Source of the DNA: Barthelona sp. PCE
Taxonomy: Eukaryota > Metamonada: BaSk clade
Reading direction: 5' to 3'
DNA length: 64,000 bases
Assembly: GCA_040285745.1 (NCBI GenBank)
Contig: JAUFOR010000006.1
Location: 310,001-374,000 of the forward strand
Positions 56,501 to 63,739 of this stretch are shown here, one piece after another; the first letter of the stretch is position 1, and each line of letters starts with the position of its first letter. The notes beneath the pieces were generated by a model, which saw only the letters and a program-made list of their open reading frames with translations, searched no databases and was not told the DNA's origin. The translations under genes were made by a program, and so were the position numbers.

Positions 56501-56890
56501 CGGTTTTAAATCAACCTTTTCAAGTATATCACGCAAAAATTGCCACCACGAATAACTATCATGTTCTATACATGTGTTAAACAGTTCTACTAATCGCACT
56601 TGTAAAAACTGAGGAGTCAATTGGCTATTCTGCAGGAAACCACGCCAGTTCAAAATGGCGCGCTTCACTTCAGCTTCTTCATTTAATAAAGGATTGTTAG
56701 GCTCGAGTGCGTAGTCCAAAACTGATACAGGTCGTATGGGGTTCGCAATATCCATCCTTGTCTTGTGTCTAACAGCCAAAGAACTTGAAGAACGTGGTTT
56801 AACAAGTTCTTTCAAATTGGGGTTCAATCTGCGGGACTTCGGATTCCTTTTCTTGCCCAGATCTCTGCCTGATCGTTGATGATGAGGCAT
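44510..56890 (-). CDS. Axonemal dynein heavy chain, single exon, 4126 residues
   Basis: One uninterrupted 12.4-kb frame. The N-terminal tail (1 to about 1400) includes linker sequence. Six AAA units follow. P-loops are visible at AAA1 GPAGTGKT (~1450), AAA2 GLPATGKT (~1733), AAA3 GESGTGKT (~2115) and AAA4 GVGGSGRQ (~2463). The sensor MNPGYAGRTELP belongs to AAA1. The stalk coiled coil with the microtubule-binding domain spans about 2700-3000. The C-terminus shows YQCPVYKTPTRSG and WIQRGVALL as in axonemal chains. Length and motifs suit a single-headed inner-arm type (DNAH1/3/6/7/12 class). The exact orthologue needs a tree. It moves along doublet microtubules in the flagellum. A 260-bp spacer separates it from SND1. 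Confidence 0.96.
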   Translation of the reverse strand: MPHHQRSGRDLGKKRNPKSRRLNPNLKELVKPRSSSSLAVRHKTRMDIANPIRPVSVLDYALEPNNPLLNEEAEVKRAILNWRGFLQNSQLTPQFLQVRLVELFNTCIEHDSYSWWQFLRDILEKVDLKPFRNDKELYNLSKNAMTLIKKSPSLTSLRLNRYFAFFKQPTKRIDSLTQTRRDIQRITVSRLEHLRTINPQTAINRGKGEMDFPQHKFEALVSKQHAERIRLFQRKLKDLRTVDDVLLYFLRTGNDEPFRYLYLRRVEDGSYYDLEFTLNESEADAVISADSIFFKNGDYINMEDFIRERNLYHLLRNLKIFKYFRQFKTLKFLKLWLRKLKFNNMIDSFKENSFLAREDYLNAYLQANKLIQQIDGNSFFFVFRQATAAAATLHNQTQAKAHEERLFRVADDFLNENLSIKRNLNEQVTMLVENLCSLITNLSNSIQYRLSRNLLISEQEGSSKSILELKQWYKTIRQAVKDARRDQAKLPDFICLLDLVYIHRLVADVAENLMFLTDVINPIFLVTVVVNDGFKFQPSEETLLHLFNRLFSEVETFTSELPRLYQQASIRGLFVNSSPQNCSPLSILLDSKEYQNVKDTISKVIKDSFSKTLDSIQEYRSFIEIQQWDRDFDEENYRTKQWTFEEFITCLDKFTNWLNELETISIRNILTGIIEVDVKSFLKELMPIPKKYIELTKIIMHENLKTWCVTLESRLRHHNSLLKTPENRIKDLPGFLDYLRDVYDFEDNWDSLKFSFNEISKLYEYLKDVLKVRLTITDINKHSEVSNLHANAHALYDSAKEYISVNRDSFISAHNTEIADFKQDILGFLTGNEFLTFLDPSNDAKHCLMKLSNVDEKIKAFQGQISTYHNSEDLLKTSHSTTHEFEQLKKQYDVNLELWTLYDGINENHNKWTSDVFLTGTSHETMNETITRLFKTLISLRSKVSGQDKVLNHLLTRVDQWKKNLVLIKELQNPALKERHWKKIFSLLGRDVQMDFTLDQMEFWGVFGIRSEILEVSSSALGEYVLELQIDKIKEGWRSTKFVVKLHHEGYVLSEIDEVSDLLEDNLITLSSLLNSRFLNACPELEAEIQTWEKKLKHFSLTLDEVLKCQRFWMYLEVILKQEDIKKQLPDEYEKFSVVDLQWVSFTRNLDKDPHAITVIDDVELLEKFLNANIALEEIQKSLEEYLETKRQQFPRFYFLSNDQLLQILSQTKNPHAVQEHMIKCFDGIKKLQFEGNKVLGLQSPEGEVVSLTKQVVATEQVEFWLGDVENAMKKTLHQAQYNAFIDSSRTKRSTWLFSHPSQTILTSDLLNWTLDVETALKQVAEGDRNATNRIHDMWHKRLLELVELVRGNLPKLHRSLLSTLTIIDVHSLEVLNQLRTDGISSINDFDWLKQLRFYWEDDNLKVRQTDAEFTSAYEYLGNAGRLVITPLTDRCYITLTSAMHYSLGGNPQGPAGTGKTETVKDLAKSLAVPAIVFNASDNISAQFVAKFLRGLCSVGAFSCFDEFNRIEIEVLSVIAQQLLTIQNALRSKVESFMFEGKPLSINGNFGVFITMNPGYAGRTELPDNLKACFRPISMMVPDYSLIAEIILYSQGFAGAKVLAKKMVMLYKLASEQLSQQKHYDYGMRAIKAVLVAAGSLKRDYAELPEDIVLIRALRDSNLPKFIANDVPLFLNIISDLFPGVEIPSVDYGVLREAIEEVLTRDGFQLIPAFVGKIQQLFETHIVRHGLMLVGLPATGKTVCLNGLANALTLLHEKGITEGPGCHHYRPVDCYKLNPKSLTMYELFGFSNPISYEWTDGLVGILANNVVDAAQNSDRKKFIVFDGPVDALWIENMNTVLDDNKMLCLANGQRIKLPDTVNAVFEVRDLSEASPATVSRCGMVYLGHSDLGWQAPAETWRARMDSLIPTSGTRLFKYLVDFVEDFDKFVKNECNYAVETLLITRVETCLSLMEALMTPYFPEKEQEIVEEGGDSEILARLKEQKQNKKDSEQLNLTPDEFDRFYLLIFIYSFYWSFGGSIDQESRVKFDKYFKQMYIVHKASSIVELPVIDSIFDTFIDFKQLVFVNWEVAVPKFKPIEDASFNQIVVPTLDSSRYSHLIELAFRAGSHILFVGESGTGKTVTVNQFSNKMDEEETMLTTVSNLSARTSSYQLQTLIESKWSRKRKTVLGAPPGKGRVLFVDDMNMPAKEEYGAQPPLELIRQIIDQGGFYDRKEFFFKEVVDTHIVGAMGPPGGGRTEISDRLVAKMMQIYMPQMTDSSIKLIFTKVLESLLDRFNSEVQGTISSIVNASLSVYGVAISTLLPTPSKSHYTFNLRDLSKIVQGVCSSSPMVVSSVDSVSRLWAHETQRVFYDRLTCDEDRATFNRTIMSHVHDHFGIEHDQIPDPDTLMFGDFVGGYSEARMYRESDSYDALVTVLDSFLEDFNITYPSMEVKYVFFRDAIRHILRISRILNTPRGNALLIGVGGSGRQTATRLAAHICGQAVFSVEITNNYGVFEFREDVKKVLMNVGAENEPSVFILNDTQVVDEGFLEDINNILNSGEIPDLWANDEISRIQNSIAPYLKEHGIPESVENCLSEFVHRVREGLHIVLCMSPVGSSFRSRVRQFPALVNCCSLDWFDKWPAEALNSVAHSQLEMEALVPQKLLNSVVEMCVHLQETVTNESTRYLDELRRHNYVTPASYLDLLETFRKTLSEQHTALHSQIDRLASGLDKLRQANSTVAEMQITLTKLQPQLEKAAFETEAKLVDLQKEEVVATEARDVVAAQKEIVTEKTIECEAIRDDAAADLAEAEPIYKAALKALETLDSQQISVVRTFKRPPADVKLVMEAVCVLMGVEPTWQNAQRQLADLNFLKNLQNYDKDSIPRRIRNKVKRQYISLEEFDPKRIQRVSEAANCLCQWVIAVSKYADVVEVVGPKRQALKEAESNLAVMQAELNGKQAELDEKETIVARLKASYQAALDKQNAISDDIEDTKIKLQRAEKLTSGLADEEKRWSEDHKIISARTATLIGDSLLSAGALIYLGPFNSSFRAVLVGQWKEKLDELDVVYTKDFSLSATIANPMRVRDWITMSLPDDPLSIDNACILTNASKWPLCIDPQTQANKWLKNLEKENTLRVCRLSDDKLLRTIENAIRIGIPVLLEDIEETLDPSLEPILLKRIREVGSRKILRLGDKDVDWNEDFRFFMTTKLGNPHYVPEIQIRVTLINFTVTQKGLSDQLLSSAIRVERPDLEQQKDQLVVQIADSQKALQKVEDDILGLLSSASGNLLDDEVLIQTLDSAKKTSVSVTKSLHESEETAKNIDKIRNEYRDLANRGSIIYFVVSDMSNVDPMYQWSLNFFVSLFNLVIEKTKTGDISVAERVKLLRDEVTYAVFQNVSRGLFVKDKVLFSYLLAVQLQRDVGKITEIEWNFFLRGNTTDKHVSRFNWMSDQQYTNFMGLSKFPGFASIISDLETNKHEWTAFFESVRAGMPHMPSNYSSNTLSSWQMLMLLSITRKEKVSLLVSEFVKDVLGKRFIEMPSFDLGVSFDDSTSSTPIIFILSAGADPSDRLMKFARDKQMDSRLRILSLGQGQGPIAEALIDDAILSGDWVFLQNCHLCTSWMPALERKLDALYSDTAAIHPEFRLFLTSMPSEAFPVPVLQQGVKLTNEPPAGLKANLRGLLSEVDESLCEDAPVEFLRLLYSLCFFHSSILERKRFGPLGWNIPYEWTFSDFHISVSMLHNTVTKAFTDGQELPWKQLHYMSSIINYGGRVTDSIDQRCLDTLLQRFIEPGATKAGFALTPDSRFSIPQADSLHGFIDFVQASQVTEVPEIYGLHNNANLSFQRAQTMELLNNVLDLQPRMKSSSALSPDELVMRASDEFLSQLPATLNVPDYKRTTEAMNTVLQQECARFNKLLVVIENDLKNLKRGIKGLVVMSEGLEQSYNSLLLNRVPNLWCNNAYPSVMSLANWFADLVRRVAFFRSWCKSDPVSYHLPAFFFPQGFLTAVLQRHARQTLIPIDSLVFKTHVLEVTDPAALHEAPKTGVHVDGLMLEGAQWNSRAKVITETSVRNLVSPMNVIWLQPLKTEDSQTNSNVYQCPVYKTPTRSGVLSTTGRSTNFILPLDLPSKHPQSHWIQRGVALLCQCFE

Positions 56891-57162
56891 TTATAAGCAA
56901 AAAAGCTGAAAAGAGAGTAAAACAAATGAAAACAACCTTATCAAAGTTCTTTTTGGTTCCTTCATTTGTTAAACATGTTTTAGATTGCAAGTGTAAACCA
57001 TAGTTTAACACAATAATGCTGCTAAAGACAAATAAAATTTTGGTTATGTTAGAAAATGCGTTTTTACAAACTGCGAATAAACAAATGATAATGAATCACA
57101 AGCACAATAATAAGATAAACAAAAGAAACAATAAAAGAACACTACTGTAAAAAAACAAGCGA

Positions 57163-60100
57163 TTAAAAAGTGAAATCTGAAAGACCGTCAGAAGAAGAGC
57201 GTGAGCTCGTTGATCCACGCATTCTGAGAGGGTTGTGTGTCGAACGAATGGTAGCCAAGGGGTTTTTAAGCTTGTTGGGGACAAGTCCCAGTGAAAGATT
57301 GGCAGCCTTATTTGAAGTAAACCTCTTCTTAAACCAGTGCTTGACAACCAAAACAAGACCAATGATTGCGAGAAGAGCGTTGATAGCCATAATTCCACCA
57401 GCCCAAATTCCGCTGTTCTCTTCTGTTGTAAGGCCAAGACGAAGTGTCAAGCCTGCAATAAAGAGAAGTAGGCACGAAATATAATACAAAACTTGCATCT
57501 TGTTTTGATATGCCTTAGCGTAAGGCCACTTCTGGACATGAATAGAAATAACGGCAAAGCACGAAACCATGCCAGTTGCAGCTTGGAAAGCTGTAGAACG
57601 TGCAACAGCAACAAGAACACCACATATAAAGATCAACCAAATCTCCTCAATAACTTCATAACTTGGCAGAAGTTGACGGAAACAAGCAGTAAGACCCTGC
57701 AAAAACTCACCTGGATTCTTATGTTCCTTAAAAACTGCTGGTACAGCAATACCCACCCATATCATACCATAAACAGCAACGCAAATGGCTTGAACTGTCC
57801 AGGTGAAATCATAGCAGATCTTCTCAGGAGCAAAGGTCAGGAAGGCACCCTCAGCTGAAGGTGTGCAAGCGAAAAGCCGCGAGACACCGTACACTGTGGG
57901 GGCAAAAAACAATGTGAACAACACAGCAAAGAACTGGATGAACTTCTTTCGCATCGACAATGAAGAACCCTTTGACACCTTCACTATAGTGTACAGAATG
58001 AAGAGAACAAAGGCAGTTCCAGGGATGAGGAAGAATGAGAACCAGAATTTGAAGTTGAAGGAAAACGTTGTTAAGGGTGAACATGGGAAAGAGAGAGGAT
58101 CTAGGGAGAAGAATGAGACAAAGAAGAGGAACCATCTTAGGACTGATGGGAAATTGAAAGCACACGCTGTCAGAATCGATGACAGGGCTTGCATCCAACG
58201 TATGAGAGACTTATAACCGCCAAAGGCCTGCATCTCCGTTGATACGTCCATTAGGACAATCAGGAACACCAGAAGCCACATTCCTATGACAATAAAGAAT
58301 AACCCCATGCTAACACCACTTGAGAAACAAGTTTCACAGTAAGGCTCCAGCATGAACCTGTCCTCAAGACACTCGGTGCATGAGAAGCCACCATGACCCT
58401 CGCGACAACCGTGTGTCTCCTCTTCTGGGTCGGGGTTTCCGGAAAGCACCTCACGGCACGTTCCGCGACATCCCTCATGCTGACACCGGTATACTTCTCC
58501 ATTTTCAGCACGGTAATAACCATTACGGATACACGAAGAATTCGAACCAAAGCACATCAGACCCTCAGGACAACGAACGCACAAGAGATTGCCATCTGAG
58601 TCAGTGCTCGGGTACATACCACCCTTGCATACACAGCCATCACGAAGATGCGATGAGACCATGAGTGGAGGGCATGCGATACACACCGATTGGCCGTCTT
58701 CTTCAGTGTAGTGGTTCGAAGGACAAGGCACGCAGCCGGAAGCACTCGAGTAAGTACCGATCGGACAGTTGGAGCATGAAAGTGAACCCTGGGAGTACGT
58801 CCAAGTACCGTCGGGACATGCCTTGCATGGACCAGGAGTGGGTACATCTGAATATGTTCCGGCTAGACACTCGACGCACTGCTGACCATCAAAGCCAGAA
58901 CCGGGTGGACAGCTTGACAGTTCAATGGGGAACTGAACTGCTGTGAGGGGTGGTGATGAAGCAAACAGAGTGTAGTTGCCTGGAGGAGCAAGAAGCTCCA
59001 AGTTGAGGAACGCAGCAACTCCAGTTGCAACATCAACTGTTAGATTACCACGCACAGCTAGAATATTCGAAGCAGGCTGCAAAGATATCTTTGTATCCTT
59101 GTGGTACGTGACGAGCTGATCGAAACCATCGTAAAGACCAACATCAACATCGGCGCTGTCACTGCTCACGTTGAGCTGGACAACCCCGAGTTTTGCGCTG
59201 GGTCCTGCACGGAATGGACCATAGCCACCATCGAGCACGGTGTTGCCGTTTGCCTCTGTGAACTGAGGGAGTTCTGCAGGATTCATTGTGTAAATGCAAC
59301 CTCCTGCACGTGCCCTGTTGTTCTTGCAAACGACACCATCGAAAGTTGAAAACTCGTTATACTCGTCATAGATTGCTCCACCGAGAACACCTTCATTTCC
59401 TTCAAAGAGCGCATCGTTCATGTCGATATCACTACGCACAAGATGCAGAGGAGAAACCGAGTTAACCGCTTCAATGTGAGACATATTTGCCTTGCAATGC
59501 AGAAGGCTGACACATGTTTCGCAGCCGTCCATCGTAATGTCAATCATCTCCACAGCCGAGTACTCGACCTTTAAGGATGTGTTGATTCCAAGCTTGACTG
59601 TATCAAGCTTGACATGTCCGTTCTTGAAAATTGCCGTTGTTGAGTTTAACTCGGTTCCCGTGACCGTGAAATTGGAATCCAGCTGTCTGAGATTGATATT
59701 TGCAAAACGGCTGTCTGTGGCGTCAAAATCGCTGTTAGTAAGATAAAACTCGTTTGCAGCAGTGGTGTTCTGCATTATAACGGAAGACTTGGTTGAGGTC
59801 AAGAAGGATGCACCGTACTCGTCAATCACGGAGTTGCGCAAAGCAACAACACCGTCCGATACATGGATACCCGTTGCCTTAGGCCCGATATTCTCTGCAA
59901 AGTGACATTTATCACAGTCAAGCTCAGAGCTCATAAGACCAAAAACACTACCGACACCATCACTTTCAACAACTACATTGTTGGAGAACTCACAGTTATC
60001 AGCTGAGATTTTCGTGTCAATCGCATAAATAAATCCTCCTCCCTTTGGGCTGACGTTGTCCTCGGCTGTGACACCGCTGAGTACAACGGATGGGCACCTT

Positions 60101-60864
60101 GTGAGGTGAATAGCACCACCATGTGCTGTACCGCTGTTGTTGCGGAAAGCTGTGTCACGGATAACCAGCGTCGATATACTGGCATCAATGCCAGCAGCGA
60201 TCGATCTAGTTGAGTGTGCCACATTGTTAAGGATGTGAGAGTCCTCAATTTCAACGTGGCTATCAATAATTTGAATTGTTCCACTAATATCTTTACCATC
60301 CATCACAACCACATCGCGCAGTGTTACATTCGCTAGGTTCAGCTGGATGTGGCATCCCTGAATCTTGAAGCCCTGGATATGCATATGAGGAAGGGGCTGG
60401 TTAGCATCAAGAAGAAGGCCATACGAAATCGAAATTGGAGAGTATTTAGACCCCTCACATTTGATCGTAGTTGATAGCGCTCCGTCGACTGATTCGAGGC
60501 TGAAAACCTCATCTTCGCTTCTTTGAGCAATAGTAAACTTTTTAGCGCTGGAACTTTCTTCCCCAATAATGGAGTCCATAAGGTACTCACCGCTGAGGAA
60601 TTTGAAGACCCTTTCTGCTTGCCAATCATCTGTGATACCAACCTCGCACATGGGATCTCCGGGATTATCCACACAAGCCTCCATTTTATCGAATTGGTCC
60701 ATTGAATACTTGAACGTTCGACATGGGCTTGCTAACGGACCGCAAGTAGGCGTATCTAACCCAGTTGGAGCTATATGGATGTAATCATACCCAAATGAGA
60801 AGGAACAGAAAAATGCGAGTACCAACAGAAACGTGTACAAAAAAGAGACGCGTACGCTTGTCAT
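57163..60864 (-). CDS. Secreted beta-helix / ephrin-receptor-like Cys-rich / multi-TM surface protein
   Basis: The start is ATG 60864 (MTSVRVSFLY), 1233 residues. The frame extends eight codons further only to a TTG. Residues 1-25 are a signal peptide. A right-handed beta-helix region (about 30-600) has repeating strand motifs (NNSGTAHGGAIHLT, NVSPKGGGFIYAID) and a CGP...PC start typical of pectin-lyase-like proteins. A Cys-rich part (about 640-850) has GCC2/GCC3-type repeats (CPPGSGFDGQQCVEC, CPDGTW...CSNCPIGTY). The last 400 residues have about seven or eight TM helices. It is likely a surface receptor or adhesin whose ligand is unknown. The same plan is seen at 1-3235. The C-terminus is basic and Ser-rich. 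Confidence 0.87.
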   Translation of the reverse strand: MTSVRVSFLYTFLLVLAFFCSFSFGYDYIHIAPTGLDTPTCGPLASPCRTFKYSMDQFDKMEACVDNPGDPMCEVGITDDWQAERVFKFLSGEYLMDSIIGEESSSAKKFTIAQRSEDEVFSLESVDGALSTTIKCEGSKYSPISISYGLLLDANQPLPHMHIQGFKIQGCHIQLNLANVTLRDVVVMDGKDISGTIQIIDSHVEIEDSHILNNVAHSTRSIAAGIDASISTLVIRDTAFRNNSGTAHGGAIHLTRCPSVVLSGVTAEDNVSPKGGGFIYAIDTKISADNCEFSNNVVVESDGVGSVFGLMSSELDCDKCHFAENIGPKATGIHVSDGVVALRNSVIDEYGASFLTSTKSSVIMQNTTAANEFYLTNSDFDATDSRFANINLRQLDSNFTVTGTELNSTTAIFKNGHVKLDTVKLGINTSLKVEYSAVEMIDITMDGCETCVSLLHCKANMSHIEAVNSVSPLHLVRSDIDMNDALFEGNEGVLGGAIYDEYNEFSTFDGVVCKNNRARAGGCIYTMNPAELPQFTEANGNTVLDGGYGPFRAGPSAKLGVVQLNVSSDSADVDVGLYDGFDQLVTYHKDTKISLQPASNILAVRGNLTVDVATGVAAFLNLELLAPPGNYTLFASSPPLTAVQFPIELSSCPPGSGFDGQQCVECLAGTYSDVPTPGPCKACPDGTWTYSQGSLSCSNCPIGTYSSASGCVPCPSNHYTEEDGQSVCIACPPLMVSSHLRDGCVCKGGMYPSTDSDGNLLCVRCPEGLMCFGSNSSCIRNGYYRAENGEVYRCQHEGCRGTCREVLSGNPDPEEETHGCREGHGGFSCTECLEDRFMLEPYCETCFSSGVSMGLFFIVIGMWLLVFLIVLMDVSTEMQAFGGYKSLIRWMQALSSILTACAFNFPSVLRWFLFFVSFFSLDPLSFPCSPLTTFSFNFKFWFSFFLIPGTAFVLFILYTIVKVSKGSSLSMRKKFIQFFAVLFTLFFAPTVYGVSRLFACTPSAEGAFLTFAPEKICYDFTWTVQAICVAVYGMIWVGIAVPAVFKEHKNPGEFLQGLTACFRQLLPSYEVIEEIWLIFICGVLVAVARSTAFQAATGMVSCFAVISIHVQKWPYAKAYQNKMQVLYYISCLLLFIAGLTLRLGLTTEENSGIWAGGIMAINALLAIIGLVLVVKHWFKKRFTSNKAANLSLGLVPNKLKNPLATIRSTHNPLRMRGSTSSRSSSDGLSDFTF

Positions 60865-61055
60865 TAACGCAAAAAAGAAGTAAAACAATCGAAAACGAAA
60901 TAAAAAACTGCTTCAAACGTTAGAGATACAATAAAAGTTGGCAGCATCATACATTTACATCGATTAAGAACAGTGGAGACGAATTAAACCGTCATCATGC
61001 TTAAGAAAATCGTAATCTGCTATTGCTTTACATACTCATTCACAATAGTTGTAAG

Positions 61056-61541
61056 ATGGACGACAATGTTGAGTTCTCTGCATTGAAGGGGGCTGTTGAA
61101 GGTTCAACCTCAAAACTCGCAGCCAATGAAAACAATGAATTTATGACCACAGATTTTACGGAAGATCACAAGCCTGTTAATAGGCGCCACACAAGATCCA
61201 GACGCACAACCAATGAGATGCTTCAAGATTCCGACGATGAGGACAAAGATGATATTGAAGTTGCTGATGAGTCTTTGCGAAGAGCGAGACTCCTAATGTG
61301 TGATGAAGGAAGGGCAAAGGGTCTTCGAGCATGTTCAACATGTGGGCTTGTACTCCAAGAAAAGCAGACTAAAGATCTCAACAATTGTCCAGCTTGTGGT
61401 GATCAATCTCTCTGGACTCCTGATTTTAAGGGTGCTGTTGGGATTCTTGACCCCAAGCGGTCGTTTATTATCAAGAAATTCCGAACGCTCCACACAGTTC
61501 GATCAGGTGCCATACATACACCCATTGTTCACCATCAGTAA
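61056..61541 (+). CDS. SPT4: Spt4-like transcription elongation factor with N-terminal extension
   Basis: The start is ATG 61056 (MDDNVEFSAL), 161 residues. The upstream extension begins with TTG. The C-terminal 75 residues match Spt4: LRACSTCGLV, zinc ribbon Cys at 93, 96, 111 and 114 (CPAC), FKGAVGILDPKRSFIIKKFR (usual pattern F-G-I-x-P-x-x-S-W). The N-terminal 85 residues are charged and low-complexity with an acidic stretch (DSDDEDKDD). Spt4 is normally only 100-120 residues, so this is an unusual extension. Spt4 pairs with Spt5 as DSIF on RNA polymerase II. Stop is one base from the stop of the convergent WD40 gene. Confidence 0.8.
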   Translation: MDDNVEFSALKGAVEGSTSKLAANENNEFMTTDFTEDHKPVNRRHTRSRRTTNEMLQDSDDEDKDDIEVADESLRRARLLMCDEGRAKGLRACSTCGLVLQEKQTKDLNNCPACGDQSLWTPDFKGAVGILDPKRSFIIKKFRTLHTVRSGAIHTPIVHHQ

Positions 61542-61542
61542 A

Positions 61543-62517
61543 CTAGCCAACGATCTCGTTGTAAGATCTATAGATTGTGCCGAAATTTGCTGTCCCTAAA
61601 GCAAACGTGCTTGTTGGTGAATTGAACCCTATGGAGAGCAGAGGTGTACTAGTATCATGACGTGACACAGCTCCGGTCTCTGTGTTCCAATGCACAACAG
61701 TCCCTGTGTTATACGCTGCAACGACGCTGTGGCCATCAACAACACAGAGACCGTTGACACGACCATGGAGAGGCGCAATGTGATCGACAGCTTTGTCCTG
61801 TTCAATGTCAAAGAGTACCAGCTCACCACCACTTCCACTGGATCCGTTGTAACCGGCTACAAACAGACTGGAGTTAATAACAGCCAGTCTGTTGGGGTAA
61901 TGCATGCCGAAGGAAAACTCTCGCTCTTGGTTGAACGGTGTCCACATGATGATGCGCTTGTCCTCTCCTGATGTGAGCACTTGGTCCCTATCATATGATA
62001 GTACCTTCATGTCGGTGACTACATGCCTATTAACACTGTGCTGCATGACAACCTCGTGTCCTTCGGTTTTCTCGTATAGTATAACATAACCATCCCTGCC
62101 TCCAGTCCACAGCATCTCCTTGGTGCAACCCACTCCCATTATGGGGAAATTGTGTTGCCCTTCGAGAATTTCATATTCTTTCAGGTTACTGGAGAGTAAA
62201 TACGCTCTTTTTCTCCTACCACCAACTATATATTCTTGTTGCATATCAATTAATTGTGCAGAACACATAATCTCCTCTTTGTCCAGCGATATTTCTACAT
62301 CATTCTCATCAGACTGAATCTGGACGAGATGAACAATGTTTGAGGTCGAATAAAGAAATCTATCCCCGTTTGCACATAAAATACTCCATACTGGAGGCTT
62401 AAAAACTTCTTCTGCTTTTTCAGTATATTCATCATCAAAATCCTCAACTGACATGCGAAAATCGTGCTCATTCAGTCTCGGAACGCAGCATCTGCAGAAA
62501 CTTCTGCAAAAACTCAT
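61543..62517 (-). CDS. WD40-repeat protein
   Basis: A 324-residue protein with about six or seven WD-like blades from residue 40 on (DGYVILYEKT, DKRIIMWTPF, GELVLFDIEQD, TGTVVHWNTETG). The first residues (MSFCRSFCRCCVP) are Cys-rich and could be palmitoylated. No specific family is recognised. The start ATG is 68 bases from that of TDP1 on the other strand, so the two may share a promoter. Confidence 0.85.
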   Translation of the reverse strand: MSFCRSFCRCCVPRLNEHDFRMSVEDFDDEYTEKAEEVFKPPVWSILCANGDRFLYSTSNIVHLVQIQSDENDVEISLDKEEIMCSAQLIDMQQEYIVGGRRKRAYLLSSNLKEYEILEGQHNFPIMGVGCTKEMLWTGGRDGYVILYEKTEGHEVVMQHSVNRHVVTDMKVLSYDRDQVLTSGEDKRIIMWTPFNQEREFSFGMHYPNRLAVINSSLFVAGYNGSSGSGGELVLFDIEQDKAVDHIAPLHGRVNGLCVVDGHSVVAAYNTGTVVHWNTETGAVSRHDTSTPLLSIGFNSPTSTFALGTANFGTIYRSYNEIVG

Positions 62518-62585
62518 TGTGTAAAGGGATAATTGACTGTTTGCATTTATATTACTCTTTACTGGGTGACTTACTCTTTAACCAC

Positions 62586-63722
62586 ATGCATTTCACCGGG
62601 CAACATATTTATTCCAATAAGCTTTTCACATCAAAGCATTCTGAGTACTCACTCACTGTTAAGCAACTCTTTACACTTACAGATGAAAAAGATGAAACTG
62701 TGGAACAACCCTTGGGCATGTACCTAACTACGTTCTGTTATGAGCCTGCAGTGATCCAGGAAATCAGAAAGCATGTGGATAATGATCGACCTATTCACAT
62801 TTTCTCAGATTTTCCAGGAATCCCTCCTTCTGGTGTTGCCATTGATGAAAATCTGCGTGTTGCATTGGTTGGGTGCAGTGCCTTAGGGCAAAAAATATTC
62901 CATGCTAAACTTTTCCTGATCAAATTTAATAATTTCCTCCGAATATGTATTTCAACTGGCAATCTTGATTCTGTGTGTATGTTTCACCTCATTAATAACT
63001 TTTGGGTTATTGATATCCCGAAACTCGAGGAAACACAACATGAACTTCCAAAAAACACATTCCTGCATGATTTACAAGGATTTCTCGCCACAATAGGTGT
63101 ACCATACGGTTTCTTAAGCAACTATGACCACCGGAGTATAGAGAATCTGGGTGCAAAGCTCATATGGTCGATTCCATTAAACGAGGGCTTGATTCCTGCC
63201 TTTGCAAAAGAAATTCACTCAGACATATTACAACGTCCGTTACAACGTTTTGGACGGCTTCAAGAAGGTGAACTATGGGCTCTCGCCTCAAGTATTGGAA
63301 ACCTTAGCAGCTCCTCTATGAAACAATACTGCAGTGCATTTGGAGTTGATAAGATTGTTGTTTTCTATCCAAGCACTCAATATATTACCAGAAATCGGTT
63401 GCAGAACTCGTCTCGCAACTTCTTCTATCCAGGCAAGCGGCCGGTTGAGTGCCTCAGCGAGTATAAACCGCTTGAGCACAAGAAATTATCACACTCTAAG
63501 CTAATGTACCGGATGGAAGAGGGTATTCTCACACATATGTACATTGGATCGCACAATCTCAGTTCTGCAGCCTGGGGCAAGTACACCACAAAATATTCGC
63601 CGAGAAACATCGAGTTAGGTGTATGGCTCTCTGCTGATTCCCTGCTAAATGCACCCCTTCACTTTGTTTTTGAGGAGAGTTCCCTTCCAATAGCCAGTGC
63701 ATTCGACCGTAACAAGATATAA
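62586..63722 (+). CDS. TDP1: Tyrosyl-DNA phosphodiesterase 1
   Basis: The start is ATG 62586 (MHFTGQHIYS), 378 residues. The frame goes on upstream only to a TTG. Two HKD-type half-sites are seen: H106/K108 (FHAKLFLIK) and H303/K305 (SHSKLMYRM) with the following GSHNLSSAAWG (N324) typical of Tdp1. The protein is shorter than human TDP1 (608) because the long disordered N-terminus is missing. The enzyme removes topoisomerase I peptides and other adducts from DNA 3' ends in the nucleus. Divergent from the WD40 gene. Confidence 0.93.
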   Translation: MHFTGQHIYSNKLFTSKHSEYSLTVKQLFTLTDEKDETVEQPLGMYLTTFCYEPAVIQEIRKHVDNDRPIHIFSDFPGIPPSGVAIDENLRVALVGCSALGQKIFHAKLFLIKFNNFLRICISTGNLDSVCMFHLINNFWVIDIPKLEETQHELPKNTFLHDLQGFLATIGVPYGFLSNYDHRSIENLGAKLIWSIPLNEGLIPAFAKEIHSDILQRPLQRFGRLQEGELWALASSIGNLSSSSMKQYCSAFGVDKIVVFYPSTQYITRNRLQNSSRNFFYPGKRPVECLSEYKPLEHKKLSHSKLMYRMEEGILTHMYIGSHNLSSAAWGKYTTKYSPRNIELGVWLSADSLLNAPLHFVFEESSLPIASAFDRNKI

Positions 63723-63739
63723 TTGATGATTTTTAAAAT

